Positions 51,939-60,072 of a stretch of DNA of 64,000 nt are shown here, one piece after another. The stretch is from contig DBTN01000012.1 of assembly GCA_002307065.1 (NCBI GenBank), positions 4,139-68,138 on the forward strand, in the 5' to 3' direction. The notes under the pieces are model-generated. The model was not told the origin of the DNA. It did not search any database and worked only from the letters and a program-made list of their open reading frames with translations. Position 1 is the stretch's first letter. Each line of letters starts with the position of its first letter. A program made the position numbers and the translations under genes. Origin of the DNA: Akkermansiaceae bacterium UBA1315. Lineage in GTDB: Bacteria > Verrucomicrobiota > Verrucomicrobiia > Verrucomicrobiales > Akkermansiaceae.

Positions 51939-53087
51939 TTAATTGCGGAGGTTTTTAACAATTGGCTGGCTCATTGCTTGCCATGCCGGCCATAGCGAGG
52001 CGAAAATTCCCAAAGTCAGTGCTGCGCCGATACCGGTGAGGATGACAAAAAAATCCGGTTGAATCGCTAATGTCTGACCTTCGTTTCCGAGTGTGAAGCT
52101 TTGCCATTTCAGAAATCCCGAAGCGAAGGCGACACCGATGGTTCCACCCGCAAATCCCAGCAATCCGCCTTCACTCAGGACAAGCGTGCCTATCGCTTTT
52201 CCGGGATAACCCAGTGTCCGGAGAATCGCATTTTCTTTGATCCGACCTCGGACAGCCAAAAGTAGCGAATTTGCCACCAACGCACCTACTGCCAGAACGG
52301 CACCAAAACCCAGCCATCTTGTAAAACCGATCAACTCGATCAGTTCTGCGGCGGTTTCTGCAAAAAAGGCTTTTTCCGCTCGGGTATCGGTTGGGGACTG
52401 ATCCGAGTGAAATCGTTCGTCAATCGCCTCGGCGACCGGATCGAGGTCACTGGATGTATGAACTCGCACATTAAATTGAGTCACGATACCTAGTCCCGTT
52501 TTAGAGGCCTGTTGAAGAAAGGGTAGCTTGACGTAAGCCACATTGTTATCTTGGGCGAAAGGGGAACGAATAATTCCTGAAACGGTTACCGTGACCCCTG
52601 CGGCATCGAATCGATCACCGGAGCGGAGTCCGCGCCGCGCTGCAAAAATTTCTCCGAGCAACGCGCCGTCATCTCGTTTTTTCCAATCATCCTCGCTGCC
52701 CTTTAAAATTTGGATTTCCGGTGCGAACTTTCGGAGCAGGCCTTCTGGAACCCCACGAAAAGTGATGACATCAAGCGAAGCTCCGCAGTTATTGACGACG
52801 ATCTGCACCGGCACCACTTCACAAACTCCTGGGATGCGCCGGATTTCATCTGCATAGTGTTCCGGCAATTGGCTGGTCGATGGGCAATAGCGGTTTTGGC
52901 GATAGACCACCAAAGTGGTATCTGCTGCGGTCGCTTCAGTTGCCTTGGCGAGCGAGCGCTGGAGAGTTTCGACCGAAGTAAAAAGAAACATCCCAGAGGC
53001 CACTCCTAAAATCGTCAATGTCGAGCGCACCCGATGCCGAACGAGCTGAATCCACGAGAGATGTAGTAAATTGATGAAGGCTCTCAT
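51939..53087 (-). CDS. MacB/FtsX-type ABC transporter permease, copy 1
   Basis: The 382-residue permease starts MRAFINLLHLSWIQLVRHRV. It has the FtsX layout: helix STLTILGVASGMFLFTSVET, a periplasmic MacB-like domain with two cysteine positions (RQNRYCPSTSQ, VVNNCGASLD), and three helices (WLGFGAVLAVGALVANSLLL, GLLGFAGGTIGVAFASGFLK, FFVILTGIGAALTLGIFASL). KENAILRTLGYPGKAIGTLV is the coupling region. It overlaps the ATPase stop by 4 bp. Two non-identical permeases in one operon imply a heterodimer. Confidence 0.85.
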   Translation of the reverse strand: MRAFINLLHLSWIQLVRHRVRSTLTILGVASGMFLFTSVETLQRSLAKATEATAADTTLVVYRQNRYCPSTSQLPEHYADEIRRIPGVCEVVPVQIVVNNCGASLDVITFRGVPEGLLRKFAPEIQILKGSEDDWKKRDDGALLGEIFAARRGLRSGDRFDAAGVTVTVSGIIRSPFAQDNNVAYVKLPFLQQASKTGLGIVTQFNVRVHTSSDLDPVAEAIDERFHSDQSPTDTRAEKAFFAETAAELIELIGFTRWLGFGAVLAVGALVANSLLLAVRGRIKENAILRTLGYPGKAIGTLVLSEGGLLGFAGGTIGVAFASGFLKWQSFTLGNEGQTLAIQPDFFVILTGIGAALTLGIFASLWPAWQAMSQPIVKNLRN

Positions 53088-53767
53088 GCTTGTTGGAGGA
53101 GTTGCCCTTTCTCAAGGTGAAGGATGCGGTCAGCCGCTGCGGCGGCCCGTGGATCGTGGGTTACCATGACGATGGTCTTGTCGAGTTCACGGGTAAGTTC
53201 ACGCAGGAGGTCGAGAATCTTTGTGGCTGATTCACGGTCCAGATCACCCGTCGGTTCGTCTGCTACCAAGAGCGGTGGATCGGCCACCAAAGCGCGGGCG
53301 ATCGCCACCCGTTGCTCTTGTCCGCCGGATAATTCCCCGGGTGTGTGATGCAGGCGGTCACCCAGTCCAACGAGTGCCAGAGCGGTTTCGACCCGCTGTC
53401 TGCGTTCTTTCCGGGAGAGGTCACCAAGCAGCAACGGCAGTTCGACGTTCTCGAAAGCTGTCAGTACGGGAACGAGGTGATAGAGTTGGAAAATATATCC
53501 GACATGCGTCGCTCGCCATTTTGTTAGATCACGGCGTGAGAGCTTTGCCAGTTCGACATTTGCAATCGATAAGGAGCCGGAGGTCGGGGAATCGATGCCT
53601 GAGAGCAAGTTGAGCAAGGTGGTTTTGCCCGAACCGGAAGGTCCCATCAATGCGAGAAACTCACCTTTCGGCACATCGAGATCAAGTGCTTCCAGCGGAG
53701 TGACCAAGGCGCTACCCTTGCGGTAACTTTTTGAAATGCTGCGGCATTGGATCATCATTTCAGTCAT
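53084..53767 (-). CDS. ABC transporter ATP-binding protein (LolD/MacB type)
   Basis: The 227-residue ATPase has Walker A GPSGSGKT (residues 42-49), Q-loop VGYIFQLYHLVPVLTAFENV, signature LSGGQEQRVAIARALV, Walker B LLVADEPTGDLD and H-loop VMVTHDPRAA. All motifs are intact, so it powers the two permeases. The ATG overlaps the membrane-fusion gene stop and its own stop overlaps permease 1, both by 4 bp, so the three are translationally coupled. LolD-type ATPases serve exporters of lipoproteins, glycolipids, peptides or drugs; the cargo is unknown. Confidence 0.93.
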   Translation of the reverse strand: MTEMMIQCRSISKSYRKGSALVTPLEALDLDVPKGEFLALMGPSGSGKTTLLNLLSGIDSPTSGSLSIANVELAKLSRRDLTKWRATHVGYIFQLYHLVPVLTAFENVELPLLLGDLSRKERRQRVETALALVGLGDRLHHTPGELSGGQEQRVAIARALVADPPLLVADEPTGDLDRESATKILDLLRELTRELDKTIVMVTHDPRAAAAADRILHLEKGQLLQQA

Positions 53768-55167
53768 GGTTGGATGAGTTTAGCGTTCACTCTTTGGCCA
53801 TTGCGGAGACCGACCGGAGTGATGACGACCCATTCTCCAGGTCGAATCGTACCGGTGATTCGTTGGTAATTTTCCTGGATTTCGTCCGTCGTTTCGATCG
53901 GACGGGCGGTCACTCGTTTTGTTTTCGGGTCACAGATCCAGACGTTTCCTCCAGCAATCGCAGCTTCCGGAATCCAAGTCGCCAATGAGGCGTTGGGTGA
54001 ACCCGACGAAAGAGATGAACCAGGCGCGGCTGCTGGTGCCAAAAATTCAGCGCGGCAGAGCATTTCGGGTCTCAGAGATTCGACGGGGTCCAGAATCTGA
54101 ACTTTGGCTTGAAGGGTGTTTCTTTGCAGATCGGCTTCGCCAGTGATGCGGCTTACGATGCCATGGAAAACTTTTTCTGGAAGGAGGCCGCAGTGGATGA
54201 AGACCTGCTGGGCGATGCTCAAACCGGCTGCGTCAGCGAGCGGCACGTCCACTCGCGCTTGCAGTTTTTCCGGATGGTAAAGAATGGCGATGGTTGAGCT
54301 CTCCGGATCATCCATTGCCAGCATTCGCTTTTGGCCTGGAGTGGCGACTCGTCGAAGGATTCGTCCCTCGATCGGCGAGAGGATCCGGGTTCGTTCCAAC
54401 GCGAGTTTTGCTTTTTCCACTTCGATCGCCGCCGCTTCGATTTGATCATCTTTCACTGCCGTTTCTAATTGGAGCCGCTCGATATCGGCGATGATTTCGT
54501 CGGCATCAGTCTGAGTCATTGATCGGCGGGCTTTCTCGCGAGCCAGCCGCAATCGGGCGGAAACGACATCCTGTTGGCTGATTGCGTCATGGGGGAGGCG
54601 TTCGAGGCGCTGATATTGGTCATTCGCTTCCTCTTCCAGGGTCTGGGCCGCATGGATGGCGGCTTGAGCGGAAATGAGTGTTTTCCTAACAGTTTCGATC
54701 GACGCGAGGTGGCTGGCTCGGGATGAAACCCGTGTCCGGTGTTGTTGTTCGGCGGACTTCAAAGACAGTCGCGCGTCGTCAGAAATGAGAGTTGCAAGTA
54801 GTTGGCCTTTTTCAACGGTTTGGCCCTCCAACACGTGGACTGAATCGACGACGCCGTCGGTAAGGGCGGTTGCTCGAATTGGGAGTGGATCGGGCTCGAT
54901 CCATCCGCTTGCTTGGAAAAGCATTTTACCCGGGGTCGAGGGCTTTTGGTTTTCGTTCGCGGATTCGGCTGGTGCTACCAACGACGGGGTCGTGAGCACT
55001 ACAGCGACATCGACATTTTTTGCGGGAAGAATTCGGTCACGAAACAGGGCGAAGAAAATCAGGAAAAACCCAGCCACAATGGCCGAAGGGATGATCCAAG
55101 CGGGAAATCGAGAGGTGGGGATCTGAGCATCATTCTGATGCGATAAAGATTTTAAGTCGGAATTCAT
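53764..55167 (-). CDS. Periplasmic adaptor (membrane fusion, HlyD/DevB-like) of the ABC exporter
   Basis: The 467-residue protein has an N-terminal anchor (FPAWIIPSAIVAGFFLIFFA), a lipoyl-like half (GVVDSVHVLEGQTVEKGQLL), a long alpha-helical hairpin from about residue 150 to 260 and the second lipoyl half (ILSPIEGRILRRVATPGQKR), then a beta-barrel. The hairpin would reach an outer-membrane TolC-type channel. In DevBCA- and MacAB-like systems such an adaptor works with the ATPase and permeases encoded immediately after. No tolC gene is nearby. Confidence 0.85.
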   Translation of the reverse strand: MNSDLKSLSHQNDAQIPTSRFPAWIIPSAIVAGFFLIFFALFRDRILPAKNVDVAVVLTTPSLVAPAESANENQKPSTPGKMLFQASGWIEPDPLPIRATALTDGVVDSVHVLEGQTVEKGQLLATLISDDARLSLKSAEQQHRTRVSSRASHLASIETVRKTLISAQAAIHAAQTLEEEANDQYQRLERLPHDAISQQDVVSARLRLAREKARRSMTQTDADEIIADIERLQLETAVKDDQIEAAAIEVEKAKLALERTRILSPIEGRILRRVATPGQKRMLAMDDPESSTIAILYHPEKLQARVDVPLADAAGLSIAQQVFIHCGLLPEKVFHGIVSRITGEADLQRNTLQAKVQILDPVESLRPEMLCRAEFLAPAAAPGSSLSSGSPNASLATWIPEAAIAGGNVWICDPKTKRVTARPIETTDEIQENYQRITGTIRPGEWVVITPVGLRNGQRVNAKLIQP

Positions 55168-55259
55168 TTTTCATCGGGCAGGAATAGGAGACGGCATACC
55201 CATGGTATGCGGACACGACAGAACTCGAGAGTTCGTCATTGGCAGTGCAAGGCACCGCT

Positions 55260-55676
55260 TTAAATTCTCCAGATGCCCAACAATGCTCGATGAGCTGTGG
55301 GGGGACTCAGTTTGCCCTTGAGAATATAGGGTCGCGATAAAACTGGGTTTAGCGACAGTCGCGGAACTGCCATAAAGATTACCCGGGGCTGATCCATCGA
55401 CACAGGTGCCGGTAATTCCACCCCCATCACCGGCAAAGTGGAATCCGGAAGCTGGTTCAATTCCGCACAACAGGTGTCATGACCGGTATCTCCACAATCC
55501 GGGCAGCAATCTGATGGTTTAACGGGCGGCTTTCCAAAAATGTCGAAACAGCTCCCGCTCACTTTTTTCCCATCCAGTAAACAGACACGAACATGCGATG
55601 CTCCCAGTGGCAGGAGCATCCCGAAGCAGATCAGCAAAATCGCTGATAGCATCAGTCGCACGGAGGGTCGGGTCAC
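55260..55676 (-). CDS. Exported Cys-rich protein of unknown function
   Basis: The 138-residue protein starts MTRPSVRLMLSAILLICFGM, a signal peptide probably cleaved at GAS-HVR. The mature part holds a dense cysteine block: VRVCLLDGKKVSGSC, KPSDCCPDCGDTGHDTCCAE. The DCCPDCGDTGHDTCC segment with a His could bind zinc, copper or iron. It precedes the ABC operon by 92 bp in the same direction, and the operon's last gene also has a Cys-rich loop. I recognise no family. Confidence 0.6.
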   Translation of the reverse strand: MTRPSVRLMLSAILLICFGMLLPLGASHVRVCLLDGKKVSGSCFDIFGKPPVKPSDCCPDCGDTGHDTCCAELNQLPDSTLPVMGVELPAPVSMDQPRVIFMAVPRLSLNPVLSRPYILKGKLSPPTAHRALLGIWRI

Positions 55677-55741
55677 GGTGATGAGAGTCGATCGGGGGAA
55701 GAATATTCCATTGCTCTTTTGCGCGTTTCTCGAGATGAGCT

Positions 55742-56569
55742 TTATTTAATTTCCATGCCGCTTTTAGGCATGATCCAACGGACGACTTTTCCTCCCCGGA
55801 TGAAGGCTTTGGCCTGGATCGATTTGATGCCGAGGAAGGTTTCACCCTGGTAGGAGAGGAGACCGGTATTAAATTTTTCGCCATCGACGGTTTCGATTTC
55901 GCCGGCTTTCCATTCGGTGACTTGGTCGAACTTGAATTCCTGGATTTGACCGGACTGGATGCTTTCCTGCATCGTTTTGACGATCTCTTCGGGTGTTGCG
56001 GGGACAAATTCGGCGGGCACTTCAGCCGCAGCGGGCGCTGGAGTTGGAGCCGTTTCAGGCTCGGGAGCGGGGGCGGGGGCGAAGGGATCCAGCTCGGGAG
56101 CAGCCGGAGCAGCGCTGATCATCGGTTCGGGAGCGGTTTCCAGAGCCGCGGCGACCGGAGGATTCGCCGCGAGTTGCTCGGGAAGATCCGTCTCACCCAG
56201 AGGAACGCGCCCCTCAAAACTGCTGGTGCCGGGGCTGAAGACGACTTCTCCTTGTTCGATCCGCAAGGGTTTTACGCGATTGCCAGCTTGGAGAATCATC
56301 TTCAAACCGGTTCCGGGGTCGGTGGCTTCGGCATCGGTTTTCAGAGTGATCTGCGTGGGAAGTTGCTCGGTCGTCAGGCGATTCAGATCGAGCCCGGCGA
56401 GTTTTTCCGCGACGATGGGGTCAGAAGGGATAAACACTCCGTTGGAAAGCGTTCCGGAATTTCCGGAAGCGGGGGAAAGCCCGGTGAGTTGCTTTCTCAA
56501 ATGGGGTTCGACCATATAACCCGCTGCGCCGATCGCTGCCAACGCGAGAATGTTCATCAAAAATTTCAT
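55742..56569 (-). CDS. Hypothetical envelope protein with Pro/Ala-rich middle
   Basis: From MKFLMNILALAAIGAAGYMV (ATG at 56569) the protein has 275 residues. After the N-terminal hydrophobic anchor comes a domain (SNGVFIPSDPIVAEKLAGLD, GLKMILQAGNRVKPLRIEQG), a Pro/Ala/Glu linker (FAPAPAPEPETAPTPAPAAA) and a C-terminal globular part (VTEWKAGEIETVDGEKFNTG). No family was recognised; the domains resemble uncharacterised Verrucomicrobia proteins by style only. It may be the first gene of a leftward run into the Cys-rich gene 65 bp on. Confidence 0.65.
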   Translation of the reverse strand: MKFLMNILALAAIGAAGYMVEPHLRKQLTGLSPASGNSGTLSNGVFIPSDPIVAEKLAGLDLNRLTTEQLPTQITLKTDAEATDPGTGLKMILQAGNRVKPLRIEQGEVVFSPGTSSFEGRVPLGETDLPEQLAANPPVAAALETAPEPMISAAPAAPELDPFAPAPAPEPETAPTPAPAAAEVPAEFVPATPEEIVKTMQESIQSGQIQEFKFDQVTEWKAGEIETVDGEKFNTGLLSYQGETFLGIKSIQAKAFIRGGKVVRWIMPKSGMEIK

Positions 56570-56648
56570 ATTCGGGTAGATACGTATCAAGTTGGCCGGA
56601 TTCTTGAAAAGAATTTTCAGCCCCGCCGGGCTTTTGACGGAAATGAAT

Positions 56649-56873
56649 TCATTTCGCTTCGAGGTGGGCGAGGGCCTTATCGAAACTGGAATTTCCGAGA
56701 TAGTGACGGAGGCGCGCGTCGGTTTGAGCCCGGTTCGTTTCAGCCCAGGCGGTGATTTTTTGTGAAACCTCCATCAACGCGTTCAGGTGACCGGCTGGAT
56801 CGCGGTCGCGCCAAGCATGATCGGCGATCACGGTGAGCCGCTGGCGGAGGAGTTCGGCGAGTTCAGGAAACAT
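56649..56873 (-). CDS. Small hypothetical helical protein
   Basis: From MFPELAELLRQRLTVIADHA (ATG at 56873) the protein has 74 residues, all helical (DPAGHLNALMEVSQKITAWA), without signal or membrane segment. No function is visible. The upstream start at 56912 lies inside the repeat arm and is not preferred. It ends about 80 bp ahead of the next leftward gene. Confidence 0.5.
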   Translation of the reverse strand: MFPELAELLRQRLTVIADHAWRDRDPAGHLNALMEVSQKITAWAETNRAQTDARLRHYLGNSSFDKALAHLEAK

Positions 56874-56886
56874 GGAGAGAAGAAAG

Positions 56887-57002
56887 AACATCGAACGTCG
56901 AACGTCCAACATGGAACATCAAAGAGAAGAGGAAACGAACGCGTGGCGGCCGATTTGCTACTTTCTCTTCATTTCGACGTTGGACGTTCAGTGTTCGATG
57001 TT
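56887..57002. repeat. Inverted repeat of the AACATCGAACGTCGAACGTCCAA type
   Basis: The left arm AACATCGAACGTCGAACGTC (56887 on) and the right arm GACGTTGGACGTTCAGTGTT plus CGATGTT (56976-57002) are imperfect inverted copies flanking about 55 bp, giving a long hairpin. I associate this ACGTTCGA-type intergenic repeat with Verrucomicrobia and Planctomycetes genomes. The right arm runs into the 3' end of the MFS gene and supplies its last codons and stop. Confidence 0.8.
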
Positions 57003-58319
57003 ACCGTTCGCGACGGCATGGCCGCGGCGTTCGTTGACCATGAGGGTGAGGATCAGTCCGATGATGATAAAGCCGCCCAAAAGCAGGAGTGCTGCGGCGG
57101 TTCCGACGGTGTCTTTCATCCAAGCAAACGGGAACGTCATGATGGCGGAAAGTTTCCACATCAATCCCCACATGCCGAAAGTTTCAGCGGTGCGTTCGGG
57201 CGGTGCGAGGTAGCCGACGAATGCCCGGTTTGCCGAGCCGAGCGACCCCAGCCCGAATCCGAGCAGATTTCCGATCAGCCACAACGGCCAAGTCGGAAAG
57301 ACATGGGTGGCACCGCTCGCGGCGTGGACGTTGTGAAGATGGGCGTAGTAAGCGAAACCGAGAGTGGTGAAGAGCCAGACGAGTAGGAAAAAAATCGTCG
57401 ATCGCCGATGGCCAAACCGGTCCTGAAAGAGCATCGGGATGATCGTGCCGATGATGCCGGAAACGGTGATTACGGCAACGAAAAGGACCAGCGCGACTTG
57501 GTTAAATCCGTATTCCACCGCGAGCTTGCTGGCGAAAAAGATCACCACGCTCATCGCCGTGCCGTAAAACAGCGAAGCGAAAAGCAGGATCGCGAGATCG
57601 CGTTGGCGGGAGGTGTGACGAATCGTATCTGCAAGCCGACTGAATCCAGCGGTGAGCACATTTTGACCGGTAGGCGCTTGAGGTTCGACGTCGGGTTCGC
57701 GCAGCCAGAGCATCGTCGGGATGGAAAAAGCGATGAACCAAAGACCGGCGAAAACGAAAAACGGCCGCCAGTGATCGGGGGTTTCAAGTTTCAAAGCGAG
57801 CATCGCCCCCGCCGTGAGGATCAGCAGCAGCAGGGCCGCCGCGTAGGCGCACGCCCAAGAAAATCCGCTGACTCGGCCCATTTGGTCTTGCCGCGACAAT
57901 CCTGGGAGAAAGCTGGCGAGGAAATTTTCGCCGATTGAGAAGGCGAAGTTCGCCGGGACGTAAAGCAGCACCGCCAACCAGATCTGGCCCGGCGGGATGA
58001 AGCCGAGGCCGCAGGTGAAAATTCCGCACATCAGCCCGCTGGCGATCAACAGCCGTTTTTTCCACGCCCTGGCATCGGCGACCGCTCCGGCGAGCGGCGA
58101 AAGCAAGGCGGTAAGAAGCATGCTGCTTCCATAAGTCAGTGCCCACCATCGGTCGTCGATCGCATCGTTCTGGACGACCACCACGGAGAAAAAGATCGAA
58201 AACAGCAGCGTGTTGATGATCAGCGTAAAAGACTGATTCGCCACATCGAACGAGATCCAGGACCAAATTTGGCGTTGTTGAGGGAGCTGGTTAAGCGGGT
58301 AAAATCTTCGGAGATTCAT
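56988..58319 (-). CDS. UMF1 (Atg22-like) MFS transporter
   Basis: From MNLRRFYPLNQLPQQRQIWS (ATG at 58319) the protein has 443 residues and 12 predicted membrane segments. IWSWISFDVANQSFTLIINT is the conserved first-helix motif of the UMF1/Atg22-type family (SW.xYDxANS). WWALTYGSSMLLTALLSPLA and NLLGFGLGSLGSANRAFVGY are further typical segments. The last residues NGNIEH and the TGA stop lie inside an intergenic repeat arm, so the C terminus has probably been altered by repeat insertion. Substrate is unknown; amino-acid export is known for some relatives. Confidence 0.84.
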   Translation of the reverse strand: MNLRRFYPLNQLPQQRQIWSWISFDVANQSFTLIINTLLFSIFFSVVVVQNDAIDDRWWALTYGSSMLLTALLSPLAGAVADARAWKKRLLIASGLMCGIFTCGLGFIPPGQIWLAVLLYVPANFAFSIGENFLASFLPGLSRQDQMGRVSGFSWACAYAAALLLLILTAGAMLALKLETPDHWRPFFVFAGLWFIAFSIPTMLWLREPDVEPQAPTGQNVLTAGFSRLADTIRHTSRQRDLAILLFASLFYGTAMSVVIFFASKLAVEYGFNQVALVLFVAVITVSGIIGTIIPMLFQDRFGHRRSTIFFLLVWLFTTLGFAYYAHLHNVHAASGATHVFPTWPLWLIGNLLGFGLGSLGSANRAFVGYLAPPERTAETFGMWGLMWKLSAIMTFPFAWMKDTVGTAAALLLLGGFIIIGLILTLMVNERRGHAVANGNIEH

Positions 58320-58388
58320 CGGATGGGCGCGTTGGCGGATTCGCAAACCGGTATTAAGTCCGAATCGGTCTGGAGTCGATGGCAGCTT

Positions 58389-59897
58389 TTATTGGATGGG
58401 CGCGAGCAACCGAGAGACCCGGGAGGCCAGGCGGAAAACGAACGGCTTTTCACGCAGGTCTTTCACGGTGACGAGGTCACTTTTGGAAAAATCGTCTTCG
58501 AGCATCGCCGCCACTTCTCCTGCGAATTTTTCATCTTTTACGGCCATCGTGATTTCGAAATTCAAACGGAACGACCGGTTGTCAAAGTTCGCCGAGCCGA
58601 CGCTCGCGAAGTCGTCATCCACCAAGACGACCTTTTGATGCATAAATCCGGCGTGGTACCGGTAGGTTTGGATCTTCGTGCCTTCGAGATCTTCGAGGTA
58701 GGAAAACGATGAAAAATACACCAGTTGGCTGTCCTGTTTTTCCGGAATCAGGATCCGCACATCGACGCCGCGGAGGGCGGCGAGCTGCAGGGCGGAAAGG
58801 ATCTGGATGTCCGGAACGAAATATGGCGTGGCAATCCACAGGCGTTTTTCCGCGCTGTTGATCGCCGCTAGGAAAAACATCGCACAGCTTTCCATCGGAT
58901 CGGCGGGGCCTGTCGCCAGGCAAAGAGCGGTCACGTCCTGCCCGTCTTCGCTTTTTTCCGCTTCCCAATTCAGATGGTCCAACACGGTTTGAGTCGCCCA
59001 ATACCAATCCTCACCAAACGACACTTGAAGCAATGGGACCACCGGGCCGGTGACACGGATGTGAGTGTCGCGCCAAGGGGTGAGGGTTCCGTGTTTTCCC
59101 AAATATTCATCGCCCACGTTGAGGCCGCCGGTAAAACCGACCTTGCCGTCAACGATGAGAATCTTCCGGTGATTGCGGAAATTCAGTTGGTATTTCCTGC
59201 CTTGGCGCGTGTTGGTACTGAAACCGGTGATTTGAACGCCTGATTTAATCAGGCTATCGATGTAATCTCCAGAGAGTCCCATACTTCCTAACTCGTCATA
59301 TAAAAAATAGATTTTAATACCCTGCTTTGCTTTGGCAATCAGCTTGTCGCGTAGCTTTTTTCCGAGATTATCATCACGGACGATGTAGAACTGAACGAGA
59401 ATATAAGAAGATGCCGAATCGATCGCTTCAAACATTGAGTCAAACGATTCTTCGCCGTCGACCAACAGTTCTGCGGAGTTGCCGCGGGTGAAGGAGAGTC
59501 CAGCAAGTGCTTCAAGCATCTTGCCCATCGGTTGAGTTACATCAGTGCGGAGGCCATTTTCCGAAAGAGAGTTTTTGAGCTTCAACGAGACGGGTTGGAA
59601 TTTACGCAGATCGGAGTGACGCGCTACCACGTATCCTTCCATTTCCGTGTGACCAAATGCCCAATAGGCAGGGACGGTGATGTAGGGAAATAGGTTGAGT
59701 GCGACGGCCCAAGCGGTGGCACCTTGAGGGGTGCGGGTTTCCATGATGGCCTCGACTGAAGTGAGAGCTCCGGCAATGTGAGAAAAGACAAACGCTGATG
59801 CAATCAAACGTTTCTTATAAAGCCGAAGCATTAGTTTGAAACGGGCGAATCTAGTGGTTTTCAGGCGTTCCCAAAGAGAGGTTTTTTTTGCGGGCAT
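58389..59897 (-). CDS. cls: Cardiolipin synthase (phospholipase D superfamily)
   Basis: The 502-residue protein has an N-terminal hydrophobic region (AWAVALNLFPYITVPAYWAF) and two PLD domains. The first HKD motif is FRNHRKILIVDGKVGFTGGL and the second is FMHQKVVLVDDDFASVGSAN, both complete, followed by NFDNRSFRLNFE. Cls condenses phosphatidylglycerol molecules to cardiolipin at the membrane. The length is normal. It precedes the UMF1 gene by 69 bp in the same direction. About 175 bp of non-coding DNA separates it from the divergent RND genes. Confidence 0.93.
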   Translation of the reverse strand: MPAKKTSLWERLKTTRFARFKLMLRLYKKRLIASAFVFSHIAGALTSVEAIMETRTPQGATAWAVALNLFPYITVPAYWAFGHTEMEGYVVARHSDLRKFQPVSLKLKNSLSENGLRTDVTQPMGKMLEALAGLSFTRGNSAELLVDGEESFDSMFEAIDSASSYILVQFYIVRDDNLGKKLRDKLIAKAKQGIKIYFLYDELGSMGLSGDYIDSLIKSGVQITGFSTNTRQGRKYQLNFRNHRKILIVDGKVGFTGGLNVGDEYLGKHGTLTPWRDTHIRVTGPVVPLLQVSFGEDWYWATQTVLDHLNWEAEKSEDGQDVTALCLATGPADPMESCAMFFLAAINSAEKRLWIATPYFVPDIQILSALQLAALRGVDVRILIPEKQDSQLVYFSSFSYLEDLEGTKIQTYRYHAGFMHQKVVLVDDDFASVGSANFDNRSFRLNFEITMAVKDEKFAGEVAAMLEDDFSKSDLVTVKDLREKPFVFRLASRVSRLLAPIQ

Positions 59898-60072
59898 GGC
59901 GACTAGACTGGAGATAGTGGCCTAGGTGCGATGGAGAAATCAATGGGTGCTTTTCACAATCGTAGCCTCTGAGTCGTGACCGATTTTTTGTGAAAAACTT
60001 GGGAATAAACTTCGGCTTGATGTGAGGTCGGCAAAGGAGGAAGGATAAGACCCCCCTCGGAACTTTCTTTTC

